From Thermoguttaceae bacterium (GTDB lineage Bacteria; Planctomycetota; Planctomycetia; Pirellulales; Thermoguttaceae): a DNA stretch of 45,220 bases. Each line of letters opens with the position of its first letter. Position 1 is the first letter of the stretch. Under the pieces are notes generated by a model. The model saw only the letters and a list, made by a program, of their open reading frames with translations. It searched no databases and was not told the origin of the DNA. Shown in pieces: positions 7,325 through 14,569 of this stretch. The stretch covers positions 1 to 45,220 of the forward strand of contig JAFRFG010000034.1 in NCBI GenBank assembly GCA_017434455.1, written 5' to 3'. The position numbers and the translations under genes are program-made.

Positions 7325-7921
7325 ATGATTCCTGCCCCTCCCGAAATCGTGTGCTGTCCGAAATGCGGACAGGGACTGCTTCGCCACAGTTTGTTGAGCG
7401 GCAATACCTTTGGCGCAACCTTCTATTCAAATGGTCGAATGGAAGCCCCGATGCTTCCGGAGTTTCCGGCCTTTTCCCGTTGCCCGAACTGCGGCGCCTT
7501 CTTCTGGGTAAGTGACCTGGAAAGGGGGGGAGGAGGAAGGCGTTCTTACCCCGACATCAAAGAACTGACGGTCGCCGAGACGGCGGCGTTTCTCGAAAGC
7601 GGTCTGGTTCAAGGGCGCGATCAGGAAATCTTCGTCCGAATCAAGCTGTGGCATGCCTTTGGCGATGGGGTCTATGACGACCATTCCGAGGAACAAGAGC
7701 TCTGGGAAGGGAACCTTCGGCGTCTGTTGGAACTTCGGCCCGAGGAGGAGCTGATGATCGCCGAAATCCACCGCCAGCTCGGCCAATTCGACGAGGCCAT
7801 GGAAATCCTCAACGCGATCTTGGCGGATGAAGAGAAAAAAGAGATTTGGTCATTCGCCTCCCAGATGAAAGCCCACTGCGAGAAGAAGGATCGCAAGGTG
7901 TTCCGCTTTTCGCGTGACTGA
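7325..7921 (+). CDS. Zinc-ribbon protein of unknown function
   Basis: A 198-residue cytoplasmic protein. Its N-terminal third has two CxxC knuckles, Cys11-Cys14 (CPKCG) and Cys53-Cys56 (CPNCG), spaced as in a single treble-clef or zinc-ribbon fold. The remainder is charged and probably helical, with a TPR-like stretch near the C-terminus (IAEIHRQLGQFDEAMEILNAI). The frame is open from 7241, but the ATG at 7325 has AAGGAG nine bases upstream and starts at the zinc-binding domain, so I chose it. There is no signal peptide or membrane segment. It stands alone with its own promoter and palindrome. I do not recognise the family; a zinc-stabilised regulatory or scaffold role is possible but unsupported. 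Confidence 0.8.
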   Translation: MIPAPPEIVCCPKCGQGLLRHSLLSGNTFGATFYSNGRMEAPMLPEFPAFSRCPNCGAFFWVSDLERGGGGRRSYPDIKELTVAETAAFLESGLVQGRDQEIFVRIKLWHAFGDGVYDDHSEEQELWEGNLRRLLELRPEEELMIAEIHRQLGQFDEAMEILNAILADEEKKEIWSFASQMKAHCEKKDRKVFRFSRD

Positions 7922-7931
7922 TCGGCCCTGC

Positions 7932-7974
7932 CGCTTTCCCCCTCTTTCCCCGATGGGGGAAGGAGGGGAAAGCG
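7932..7974. other. Long GC-rich stem-loop after the zinc-ribbon gene
   Basis: CGCTTTCCCC and GGGGAAAGCG form the base of a stem of about 19 bp with minor mismatches, closing on a short GAT loop. It starts 11 bases after the stop codon. No T-run follows on either strand, so it may stabilise the 3' end or terminate without a U-tract. Confidence 0.5.
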
Positions 7975-8017
7975 AAGGATCCTCCTCGAAAAAAACTTCT
8001 CCCCGAGACCGTTCTTT

Positions 8018-8047
8018 TGGACAAACCGCCTTCCTCTTCTCTATAAT
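8018..8047 (+). promoter_or_regulatory. Sigma70-like promoter for the rhodanese lipoprotein gene
   Basis: TTGGAC at 8018-8023 and TATAAT at 8042-8047 are separated by 18 bases. The expected start of transcription is near 8054, giving a leader of about 55 bases with AAGGAG before the ATG at 8110. Confidence 0.6.
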
Positions 8048-8109
8048 ACTGAACAGGGACGAAGAAAAACCTCGGACAAAACGTGCTTCCAAGGAGTAAT
8101 TCACAAGCT

Positions 8110-8559
8110 ATGACATCCAAAACCCTCAAACTGGGCCTTTTCCTGCTGGGAGTTGTTCTGCTGGCCGGCTGCCGACCTTCCGCGCCGACGACAGACAGTA
8201 CCACTCCTTCCGACCGCACCGCGCCGATGGCCGCGCCGGCCGATACCCCGGTCGAAGACGCCGATACTCCGGCCGTCCGGCCGATCATCGTTGATGTGCG
8301 CAGCCCCGAGGAATACGCCGGGGGGCACCTCGCCGGGGCGATCCTCCTGCCGCACACCGAAGTGGCCGATCGGGCCGCCGAGCTCTTCGGCGATAAGGAC
8401 GCGCCGCTGGCCGTCTACTGCAAAGCGGGGATCCGCGCCGAAAACGCCCGTCAGACCCTCGAGTCGCTCGGGTACACGAATGTCACCAACCTGGGGGGAA
8501 TCGACGAGGCGGCGCGGAAACTCGATGTGCCGATCGTCACCGATCAGGTCGAACAATAG
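8110..8559 (+). CDS. Rhodanese-domain lipoprotein (single domain)
   Basis: A 149-residue exported sulfurtransferase-like protein. Residues 1-20 form a lipoprotein signal ending in VLLAG-Cys21, the predicted lipid attachment site. A short Pro/Thr/Ala-rich linker (22-57) leads into a single rhodanese domain (58-149). VDVRSPEEY at 61-69 and the active-site loop CKAGIRA with Cys104 match the family pattern C-(K/R)-x-G-x-R. Such domains carry a persulfide on the Cys; the partner here is unknown. The ATG at 8110 is chosen over 8083 because it follows AAGGAG and begins with the signal peptide. It is monocistronic, with a promoter at 8018-8047. Confidence 0.9.
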   Translation: MTSKTLKLGLFLLGVVLLAGCRPSAPTTDSTTPSDRTAPMAAPADTPVEDADTPAVRPIIVDVRSPEEYAGGHLAGAILLPHTEVADRAAELFGDKDAPLAVYCKAGIRAENARQTLESLGYTNVTNLGGIDEAARKLDVPIVTDQVEQ

Positions 8560-8580
8560 CGGCGCGCACCCGCCAAGGAA

Positions 8581-8619
8581 TAAAAAAAGGGTTTTCGCCC
8601 TTTGGGGGCAAAAACCCTT
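8581..8619 (-). terminator. Intrinsic terminator of tRNA-Val
   Basis: On the minus strand AAGGGTTTTTGCCCCC pairs with GGGCGAAAACCCTT and is followed by seven T and ATT. It lies a few bases past the tRNA 3' end and also faces the end of the rhodanese gene. Confidence 0.85.
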
Positions 8620-8625
8620 GGTGAA

Positions 8626-8699
8626 TGGGCGATGCTGGACTCGAACCAGTGACCTCGGCCGTGTGAAAGCCGCGCTCTAACCAGCTGAGCTAATCGCCC
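8626..8699 (-). tRNA. tRNA-Val (anticodon CAC)
   Basis: A complete 74-base cloverleaf: acceptor GGGCGAT/ATCGCCC, D-arm GCTC...GAGC, anticodon stem CGGCT/GGCCG with loop TTCACAC (anticodon CAC, reads GUG), and T-arm with TTCGAGT. The 49-65 position is an A-C mismatch. The discriminator is A and CCA is not encoded. It has its own promoter and terminator. Confidence 0.95.
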
Positions 8700-8712
8700 A
8701 AACAGTACAGGG

Positions 8713-8740
8713 ATTTTACCCGGCCTTGTCATTTCGTCAA
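8713..8740 (-). promoter_or_regulatory. Promoter of tRNA-Val
   Basis: On the minus strand TTGACG (8740-8735) and TAAAAT (8718-8713) have a 16-base spacer. The start is predicted near 8706, just before the mature tRNA 5' end. Confidence 0.75.
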
Positions 8741-8793
8741 TCCCTGACGAAAGGGGCCGAAAAGTTAACGTGATGCTGCATAAGGAGAATAAA

Positions 8794-9720
8794 ATGGAGC
8801 AAAACAACGATGTAAAGTATTTAGTTTTCGACATTGAGACGGTCGCCGATGAGGACTTGATCAAAGAGGTGAAGTACCCGCACGATCAGATCACCCCGCG
8901 TGAGGCGCGCAAGAAGTTCACCGACGAATTGATCAAGAAGAAGGACGACGATTTCATCCCTTATACCTTCCAGTTTCCGGTGACCCTGGCGATGGCGAAG
9001 CTCCGCGAGGACTTCACAATCATCGATCTTCCTGTTCTCACCTTTGAGCAGGGGGGGCCGGGCGTTCTGGTCAAAAGCTTTTGGGCGGGGTGGGAAAGAT
9101 ACAAACGCCCGACACTGGTCACCTTCAACGGGAAGGGGTTCGATCTTCCCGTGATGGAACACATGGCGTTCCGCTACGGGATCCCGATCCCAGGGTGGAT
9201 GAAGTATGAAACTTACTCCGGCGGCCGCATTTCCCTGGGCGGCAGCGCCTCGGCGAATCCTCGAAACCGCTACAACACGGTCAGCCACATCGATGTGATG
9301 GAGATTCTCTCCAACTTCCGTCCCTATGTCGGCGGTATGAACCTCGCCGCCAAGGGGATCGGCTGCCCCGGAAAGATCGAGACAAACGGTCAGGAAGTGC
9401 AGGAAATGTTCGATCAGAAGCGGTTCGCGGAGATCCACGACTACTGCCGCTGCGACGTCCTCGATACCTACTTCCTCTTCCTCCGGCTCATGACGCTCTC
9501 CGGTTGTATGGGCGACAAAAACAAGGACAAAGAAAAGGAAAAAGAGAAAGAAAACGTACCGGTTGGTCTCGACCGAGAGCGGATCCTGGTCGATCTCGCC
9601 CGGAAACGGATCGAACAGGAAACGGCCAATCACCCGATCTACAACACCTATCTGGAAGCGTGGAGCCGCAGCCGCGGCACCCGGGCGCTGGACGAGTACT
9701 GCCGGCAGGTCCAACAGTAA
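8794..9720 (+). CDS. PolB-type 3'-5' exonuclease (COG3298-like)
   Basis: A 308-residue DnaQ-superfamily exonuclease related to the proofreading domain of family B polymerases. Exo I is FDIETV with Asp13 and Glu15, Exo II is the segment TFNGKGFDLPVMEH (about 110-123), and Exo III is YCRCDVLDTYFLF (about 220), so the metal-binding acids are all present. After Exo III sits a lysine/glutamate-only stretch (about 244-255, KDKEKEKEKE) that looks like a flexible insertion, then a helical tail. I chose the ATG at 8794 because AAGGAG lies six bases upstream. The family is expected to degrade or proofread nucleic acid; the exact cellular role is not known. It is transcribed alone, divergent from tRNA-Val. 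Confidence 0.9.
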   Translation: MEQNNDVKYLVFDIETVADEDLIKEVKYPHDQITPREARKKFTDELIKKKDDDFIPYTFQFPVTLAMAKLREDFTIIDLPVLTFEQGGPGVLVKSFWAGWERYKRPTLVTFNGKGFDLPVMEHMAFRYGIPIPGWMKYETYSGGRISLGGSASANPRNRYNTVSHIDVMEILSNFRPYVGGMNLAAKGIGCPGKIETNGQEVQEMFDQKRFAEIHDYCRCDVLDTYFLFLRLMTLSGCMGDKNKDKEKEKEKENVPVGLDRERILVDLARKRIEQETANHPIYNTYLEAWSRSRGTRALDEYCRQVQQ

Positions 9721-9740
9721 AGACGCCCCGCGTACGGCAC

Positions 9741-9772
9741 AAAAAAACACCCCTGATAAGGGGTGTTTTTTT
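9741..9772. terminator. Bidirectional intrinsic terminator
   Basis: A perfect CACCCCT/AGGGGTG stem (9748-9754/9759-9765) with loop GATA is flanked by seven A and seven T. It can end both the exonuclease transcript (+) and the purC/tRNA-Arg transcript (-). Confidence 0.95.
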
Positions 9773-9782
9773 ATGCCTTCAC

Positions 9783-9856
9783 TATCCCCGGCGCGACTCG
9801 AACGCGCGACCTACGGTTTAGGAAACCGTCGCTCTATCCAACTGAGCTACGAGGAC
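9783..9856 (-). tRNA. tRNA-Arg (anticodon CCT)
   Basis: A 74-base cloverleaf: acceptor GTCCTCG/CGGGGAT (G-U at position 1-72 and one internal), anticodon stem ACGGT/ACCGT with loop TTCCTAA (anticodon CCT, reads AGG), and T-loop TTCGAGT. CCA is not encoded. Its 5' end lies 20 bases after the purC stop with no promoter between, so it is probably cut out of the purC transcript. Confidence 0.95.
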
Positions 9857-9876
9857 ACGTGTGCTTTTCGTCATTA

Positions 9877-10764
9877 CTACGGCTGGAAGATCCGGCCGGT
9901 GAGCTTCTGGTACGCCTCGACGTACTTGGCGCGGGTCTTGACGACGATATCGTCGGGAAGCTGCGGCGGGGGCGAATTGCGGTCCCACCCGGAGGTCAGG
10001 AGCCAGTCGCGGACAAACTGCTTGTCGAACGACTCTTGAGCGCGGCCGGGGGAGTATTTGTCGGAGGGCCAGAAGCGGGAACTGTCGGGGGTGAGCACCT
10101 CGTCGATGAGGATGATCGAACCGTCCTCGTTCTGACCGAACTCGAACTTGGTGTCGGCGATGATGATCCCGCGGGTCGACGCGTAGCCGCTCCCCCGCTT
10201 GAACAGGTCGATCGCCCGGTCACGCAGCGTCTCGGCGGTGGCCCGGCCGACCAGCTCAACCATTCTGTCGAACGAGATATTCTCGTCGTGCCCTTCTTCG
10301 GCCTTGGTCGAGGGGGTGAAGATCGGCTCGGGGAGCTTGGCGCTTTCGCTCAGCCCTTCGGGGAGCGAAACACCGCACACCGAGCGCGACTTTTGATATT
10401 CCTTCCAGCCGCTGCCGGCCAAGTAGCCGCGGACCACGCACTCGATCGGGACGACACGGGTCTTTTTGCAGTAGGTCGAACGGCCGGCGAACTGAGACAG
10501 GTCGGTTCCCGCCGGGAAGGGGACCTTTTCGACGTCGTCGGTGATGAAGTGATTTTCCATCCCGAGTTTCTTAAACCAGAAGGCGGCCATCTGGTTGAGA
10601 ATCTTCCCCTTATCGGGGATCCCGGTCGGAAGAATCCAGTCGAAGGCGCTGATTCGGTCGGTACTGACCAATAAGAGCGCGTCCCCAAAATCGTAAACGT
10701 CGCGAACCTTCCCCTTCTTGGGGGTCATACCCGGAATGGACGTGGAACAAACAGCACTGCTCAT
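9877..10764 (-). CDS. purC: Phosphoribosylaminoimidazole-succinocarboxamide synthase
   Basis: A 295-residue cytosolic SAICAR synthetase. It joins CAIR and aspartate with ATP in de novo purine synthesis. The sequence opens with [13 protein letters not shown] (ATP-binding glycine strand), followed by [14 protein letters not shown], which marks the longer PurC type. Later come [15 protein letters not shown] (substrate-binding arginine) and [31 protein letters not shown], containing the metal-binding DE. Length fits the family and no motif is missing. The start at 10764 follows the murB terminator; no strong Shine-Dalgarno is visible. It is followed 20 bases later by tRNA-Arg(CCT) and then a bidirectional terminator. 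Confidence 0.97.
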   Translation of the reverse strand: MSSAVCSTSIPGMTPKKGKVRDVYDFGDALLLVSTDRISAFDWILPTGIPDKGKILNQMAAFWFKKLGMENHFITDDVEKVPFPAGTDLSQFAGRSTYCKKTRVVPIECVVRGYLAGSGWKEYQKSRSVCGVSLPEGLSESAKLPEPIFTPSTKAEEGHDENISFDRMVELVGRATAETLRDRAIDLFKRGSGYASTRGIIIADTKFEFGQNEDGSIILIDEVLTPDSSRFWPSDKYSPGRAQESFDKQFVRDWLLTSGWDRNSPPPQLPDDIVVKTRAKYVEAYQKLTGRIFQP

Positions 10765-10802
10765 AGTGACGACGACTTAACCCCGCAATGGGTCCAAACA
10801 AC

Positions 10803-10830
10803 AAAAAACATATCAAACCGCGGCTTGATA
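10803..10830 (-). terminator. Intrinsic terminator after murB
   Basis: On the minus strand a TATCAA/TTGATA stem extended by GCC/GGT is followed within two bases by six T. It abuts the murB stop codon, so purC is probably expressed separately. Confidence 0.7.
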
Positions 10831-11712
10831 CTACCAAACGTCAATATCCAGCTCTAACCGAACCCCGGCCCTTTCGCGGACCTGAGTTTGGATCAAACTC
10901 GCCAGCCGCTTGACGTCGCTGCTGGAGCACTCCGCCTCGGCCAGGATGAAATTGGCGTTCCGGTCGCATACCACGGCGCCGCCGATGCGCGTCCCCTTCA
11001 GGCCGGCATCCTCAATCAGGGCCGAAGCCGACTGCCCGATCGGATCTTTAAAGAGCCAGCCGGCGCCGCTGTAGCCGATCGGTTCGGTCTTTTTGCGGAC
11101 GATCCAGTTCTTTTGCAGACGGCGGGCCAGCTCCCCGACGTTGTCTTTCTCTAAACGGAAAGTACACGAGAGAATCACCTGATTCTCTAAGCTGGAACTC
11201 CGGTAGCCGAAAGCGATGTTTTCGCGGTCGAGCGTGAGAATCTCCCCGTCGAAGGTGGCGGCCCGGACGGTTTCGACCCACTGGCCGATATCGCCGTCGG
11301 CCGAGGTGATATTGCCATGAACCGCGCCCCCGACGGTGCTTGGGATGCCGATGAACGCCTCCAGGCCGGCCAGCCCGGCGTAGACCGCGCTGGTGATGGC
11401 CCGCCCGAGCTTGGCGCCGCCGCCGGTGATCAGGCGGTCGTCCCGAATTTCAATCCCGCAAAACTCCGGGGCGGTCAGACGAATGACCATCCCGGGAACC
11501 CCATCGTCGGAGACGAGGACACTCGACCCCAGCCCGAGGATATGAACCGGAACGTTGTTCTGGCGGCAGGCCTTCAGCAGGGCGAGGAACTCTTCTTCCG
11601 TTCGGGGCTCGGCGAAATATTCGGCCTGACCGCCGAGCTGCAGCCAGGTGTGCATCGCCATCGGGACGTTGGTGCGGACGATCTCTTTGAACGGGGCGAA
11701 GTAATCGGGCAT
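10831..11712 (-). CDS. murB: UDP-N-acetylenolpyruvoylglucosamine reductase (variant active site)
   Basis: A 293-residue flavoprotein of the short (type II) MurB class, which reduces UDP-GlcNAc-enolpyruvate to UDP-MurNAc with NADPH in peptidoglycan synthesis. FAD-binding elements [16 protein letters not shown] and [12 protein letters not shown] are present, as is the YRSSS motif whose Arg helps bind substrate, and a C-terminal Glu in GVRLELDI. The block [15 protein letters not shown] aligns with the usual SAG-(S/C)-x-FKNP, where Ser or Cys donates the proton; here that position is Trp219 (codon TGG). Overall length and fold look intact, so this is either a divergent enzyme using another acid or a relative with altered function. 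It is a single gene between two terminators. Confidence 0.9.
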   Translation of the reverse strand: MPDYFAPFKEIVRTNVPMAMHTWLQLGGQAEYFAEPRTEEEFLALLKACRQNNVPVHILGLGSSVLVSDDGVPGMVIRLTAPEFCGIEIRDDRLITGGGAKLGRAITSAVYAGLAGLEAFIGIPSTVGGAVHGNITSADGDIGQWVETVRAATFDGEILTLDRENIAFGYRSSSLENQVILSCTFRLEKDNVGELARRLQKNWIVRKKTEPIGYSGAGWLFKDPIGQSASALIEDAGLKGTRIGGAVVCDRNANFILAEAECSSSDVKRLASLIQTQVRERAGVRLELDIDVW

Positions 11713-11755
11713 CGGAACGGCTTTGGGTAGGGATCGATCTTATCGCGTCATGGAC

Positions 11756-11784
11756 AAAAAAACGCGTCGGACACGCCGATGCGT
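11756..11784 (-). terminator. Intrinsic terminator of tRNA-Arg(CCG)
   Basis: On the minus strand ACGCATCGG and CCGACGCGT form a 9-bp stem with one mismatch, a five-base loop and a run of seven T. It lies between tRNA-Arg(CCG) and murB. Confidence 0.85.
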
Positions 11785-11819
11785 GAAAAAACGACGATTC
11801 CCGCGCAGAAGAGAAAGAA

Positions 11820-11893
11820 TATTCCCGACTGGAATCGAACCAGCAACCTTCGGCTTCGGAGGCCGACGCTCTATCCTATTGAGCTACGGGAAC
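11820..11893 (-). tRNA. tRNA-Arg (anticodon CCG)
   Basis: A 74-base cloverleaf: acceptor GTTCCCG/CGGGAAT, anticodon stem TCGGC/GCCGA with loop CTCCGAA (anticodon CCG, reads CGG), T-loop TTCGATT. CCA is not encoded. A strong promoter lies upstream. Confidence 0.95.
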
Positions 11894-11925
11894 ATGAAAT
11901 TTCGCTTCCGGCTTCGTGTGGAAGC

Positions 11926-11954
11926 ATTATACACCGCGGGAGGGCAATAAACAA
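11926..11954 (-). promoter_or_regulatory. Promoter of tRNA-Arg(CCG)
   Basis: On the minus strand TTGTTT (11954-11949) and a perfect TATAAT (11931-11926) have a 17-base spacer. The start is predicted near 11919, about 25 bases before the tRNA. Confidence 0.8.
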
Positions 11955-11982
11955 CATCTCCCAAAAGGGGGGGCGCCGGAAC

Positions 11983-12023
11983 AAAAAAAGTCTCACGCAC
12001 GACTTTGACTCGAAACGTAAGAC
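11983..12023 (-). terminator. Intrinsic terminator of tRNA-Leu(GAG)
   Basis: On the minus strand GTCTTACG pairs with CGTGAGAC (8 bp, one G-U) and is followed by seven T. Confidence 0.85.
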
Positions 12024-12081
12024 CTAATTTGTTTTTTCGCCGGGGTGATCGGCACAGCCGACCTATGACCCTTCGGTGTAA

Positions 12082-12166
12082 TGCGGGAAAGAGGACTTGA
12101 ACCTCCACGAGAAAAAATCTCATCAGGCCCTCAACCTGACGCGTCTGCCAATTCCGCCATTCCCGC
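12082..12166 (-). tRNA. tRNA-Leu (anticodon GAG)
   Basis: An 85-base class II tRNA: acceptor GCGGGAA/TTCCCGC, anticodon stem TCAGG/CCTGA with loop TTGAGGG (anticodon GAG, reads CUC), a long variable arm (GAGATTTTTTCTC) and T-loop TTCAAGT. Discriminator A, no encoded CCA. Confidence 0.95.
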
Positions 12167-12180
12167 GAACGACAAAAAGC

Positions 12181-12208
12181 ATCTTACCCCATTTCTTTCG
12201 GGTGTCAA
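12181..12208 (-). promoter_or_regulatory. Promoter of tRNA-Leu(GAG)
   Basis: On the minus strand a perfect TTGACA (12208-12203) and TAAGAT (12186-12181) are 16 bases apart. The start is expected just before the tRNA. Confidence 0.8.
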
Positions 12209-12651
12209 GGGACCGGTAAAGGGGTAAAGAAAGTTTTTTTCTCTTTTGGCTCTTCCCCTTATCCTTTGGCAAGAGCCCCAAGTTATCGTTCCCCGGCCCA
12301 TATATATTGATAAAAAGCCGATATTTTCCCCCGATGGGACTTCCTCGTTTACCCATTGGCGTTTATAATTCCCCCAAAGGCACTCGGGGATCAGGCAAGG
12401 TTATAATGCCGGCGGCACTTCGCCGGCCGGTGATCTTGCCCCATCCCCGGGTTCCTGTATAGGGCCCCTTGTTTGGCGCGTTTCCGCGCTTAAACGTTGG
12501 GGCTTGTTTTGTGCATCGGGTAAGCGAAAGATGGCGGGACATGCAAGTCATATCCGGGCTGTGCGCTGAAAGGGAGTGATCGCTCAAAGTGATTCCCCTT
12601 CTTTCCGCGGCCGGTGCGCAGTTTTTTTCCATCAGCCGCAGGAGGAAAGCG
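12209..12651 (+). other. Gene-free region upstream of hcp with stacked stem-loops (candidate structured leader)
   Basis: No gene is seen over about 440 bases. TATAAT boxes lie at 12364-12369 and 12402-12407, without good -35 partners. Downstream are several nested stems. GGCAAG (12394-12399) pairs with CTTGCC (12435-12440), enclosing GCCGGCG/CGCCGGC. A three-part helix of GCCCC, GTTT and GCGCG pairs with CGCGC, AAAC and GGGGC over about 12464-12503, closing on TTTC. A GAAAGGGA...TCCC...CTTTC stem lies just before hcp. I do not see SRP, RNase P or tmRNA signatures. It could be a structured 5' leader or an unrecognised small RNA. AGGAGG at 12640-12645 is the hcp ribosome-binding site. Confidence 0.45.
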
Positions 12652-14550
12652 ATGAGTATGTTCTGCTATCAATGTCAGCAAACCGCTGAAGGCAGGGGGT
12701 GTACCGAGGCGGGCGTTTGCGGAAAAGATTCCCAGACGGCCTGTCTGCAAGATCTCCTCACCGCCTGGTGCAAGCAGATTGCCTCCACGCGCGTCACCTA
12801 CCGAGAAAAGAAACGTCATAGTCGACTGATCGATAACTTTCTTCTCGAGTCACTCTACGCGACGCAAACGAGCACCAATTTCGACGCGCGGGAAATGGCC
12901 CGTCTGATCTTTTTGGCCGACCGAATGGTTCAATTGGCCGAATATCTCTGCTCCCCCGCCGAGGGAGACCCCGATGTGACGGAGGACGGTTACGTCTATA
13001 ACGAAGCCGGTCAGAAGGGGTTGGAGGAACAGGTCGGCGCGCCGGTCGATTCCGCCACTCCCGACGATATCGCCGCTTTGGTCAACGAGCAGGCACAGGC
13101 CTTCTCCCTCGTGCCCCGTCTTCAGACCAACGCCGATATTGTCGGTCTTCAAGAGTTGATCCTCTACGGTATCCGCGGCGCCGCTGCGAACGGCCGTTAT
13201 CTCTTCCTGCTCCTTGACCGCGCTTTGGCGGCTTCCGAGATGGATCTCAAGGGGATGCGGCACCGCATCGCCGTCCCGGCCCGTACCAAAGAGGCCCGAG
13301 AAGAGCGCGCCGCGCTGAAAAAGCAGGTCGCCGAGCTGGAAAAACAGATCAAAGATTCGTCCGAGCAATCTCAGGAGTTCCTCGACAAACTCTTCGCTGA
13401 ACTGGCTTTGGTCGACACCCTCACCGATACCGAGGCGCTTCTCGAATCGGCGATGCGCGTGGGGGATTGCAATAAACAAGGGATGGAGCTTCTTTCCCGC
13501 GCGAAATGGTCTCTCTTCGGCGAGAAGAAACCGACCGCGGTCAATACCGTTCCCGAGAGCGGTCCCTGTATCCTCGTCTCCGGGCACGACATGGCCGCGC
13601 TGGCCGAAGTCCTCGCCCAGACCGAGGGGAAGGGGATCAACGTCTACACCCACGGCGATCTCATCTCGGCGCACGCTTTCCCGGGATTCCAAAAATACAG
13701 ACACCTCAAGGGGCACTACGGCACCAACTGGGTCGACCAGCAGCGGCAGTTCGACGGTTTCCCGGGTGCCATTTTGATGACTTCCGGCTGTCTGAGCGAG
13801 CCGCAGGGGAGTTACTTCGACTACATCTTCACCATCGGTCCGACGGCGTGGCCCGAAGTCCAAAAGATCACTGTCGGCGCCGACGGCAAGTACGACTTCG
13901 AGCCGCTGATCCGCGCCGCGATGGATTCGGGCGGTTTCATGAACAGCCGCTCGAACGTCAAGTCGATCCTCAACACCGGTTTCGGGGACGAAGCCGCCAA
14001 GATGATGGCCTCTCAGATCGAAACCGAGATGGACAACGGGAACCTGAATCGGTTTGTCTTCATCGGCGGCTGCGACGGCCCTCAAGCCGATCGCCGGTAC
14101 TACACCGATCTGATCAAAACCCTCTCCGACGATACGGTGATCATTACCCTCGGCTGCGGGAAGTTCCGGTTCAACAATATGCTCTCCTTCAACCAGCGTC
14201 CGGCCGCCGAGAAGGGGATCGACCCCGCCGGTGAAGAGGATATCCCCGTTTGGGTCGGCTCTTTGCCGCGTATGTGGGATCTGGGGCAGTGCAGCGATAT
14301 CGACGCCCTCTTCCGTCTGCTCGAAACCCTCTCGAAGGTCAGCGGGTACAAGGTCGAGCAGCTCAAGATCAAGTACTACGTGACTTGGTTCTCTCAGACG
14401 ATGGTGGCCGGCCTTCTGACGCTCCTGGCGATGGGTATCAAAAACATCGTCCTCGGGCCGACTCTCCCGGCGTTTATCACCCCCGAGACCGCCGCGCTGC
14501 TGTCGGAGCGTTTCGGCCTGAGCGTGATTTCGGCCGGCGGGGCCGAATAA
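12652..14550 (+). CDS. hcp: Hybrid-cluster protein (Hcp), divergent cluster ligands
   Basis: A 632-residue relative of hydroxylamine reductase/hybrid-cluster protein, a cytoplasmic Fe-S enzyme linked to NO, hydroxylamine and nitrosative stress in anaerobes. The N-terminal motif CYQC-x8-C-x5-C (FCYQCQQTAEGRGCTEAGVC) binds the [4Fe-4S] cluster as in Desulfovibrio-type Hcp. Expected hybrid-cluster ligands present are His312 (SGHD), Cys380 (TSGC), Cys474 (GGCDG), Cys502 (GCGKFRF) and Cys547 (GQCSD). The usual Glu of THGE is Asp336, and the WYEQK segment (Glu494 and Lys496 in D. vulgaris numbering) reads WFSQT with Ser581 and Thr583. It is about 80 residues longer than D. vulgaris Hcp, with a coiled-coil-like insertion near 210-245 (EERAALKKQVAELEKQIKD). 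The ATG at 12652 has AGGAGG six bases upstream. No hcr reductase gene is adjacent. Confidence 0.93.
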   Translation: MSMFCYQCQQTAEGRGCTEAGVCGKDSQTACLQDLLTAWCKQIASTRVTYREKKRHSRLIDNFLLESLYATQTSTNFDAREMARLIFLADRMVQLAEYLCSPAEGDPDVTEDGYVYNEAGQKGLEEQVGAPVDSATPDDIAALVNEQAQAFSLVPRLQTNADIVGLQELILYGIRGAAANGRYLFLLLDRALAASEMDLKGMRHRIAVPARTKEAREERAALKKQVAELEKQIKDSSEQSQEFLDKLFAELALVDTLTDTEALLESAMRVGDCNKQGMELLSRAKWSLFGEKKPTAVNTVPESGPCILVSGHDMAALAEVLAQTEGKGINVYTHGDLISAHAFPGFQKYRHLKGHYGTNWVDQQRQFDGFPGAILMTSGCLSEPQGSYFDYIFTIGPTAWPEVQKITVGADGKYDFEPLIRAAMDSGGFMNSRSNVKSILNTGFGDEAAKMMASQIETEMDNGNLNRFVFIGGCDGPQADRRYYTDLIKTLSDDTVIITLGCGKFRFNNMLSFNQRPAAEKGIDPAGEEDIPVWVGSLPRMWDLGQCSDIDALFRLLETLSKVSGYKVEQLKIKYYVTWFSQTMVAGLLTLLAMGIKNIVLGPTLPAFITPETAALLSERFGLSVISAGGAE

Positions 14551-14569
14551 AACCGAAGTTTTCGCGCGC

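Noticed and set aside
8626..8699. Reading the tRNA as tRNA-Glu (TTC) from the TTTCAC sequence
   Set aside because: Correct placement of the five-base anticodon stem gives loop TTCACAC with anticodon CAC; the overall sequence also resembles tRNA-Val.
12290..12370. FNR- or NsrR-type site before hcp
   Set aside because: TTGATA near 12307 lacks a matching ATCAA half-site at the right spacing, and no NsrR-like inverted repeat is visible.
12364..12640. SRP RNA, RNase P RNA or tmRNA upstream of hcp
   Set aside because: None of the hallmark conserved sequences (SRP GGAAGnAGC-type loop, RNase P GAAAGTCCGGGC-type core, tmRNA tRNA-like ends) is present; kept only as an unassigned structured region.
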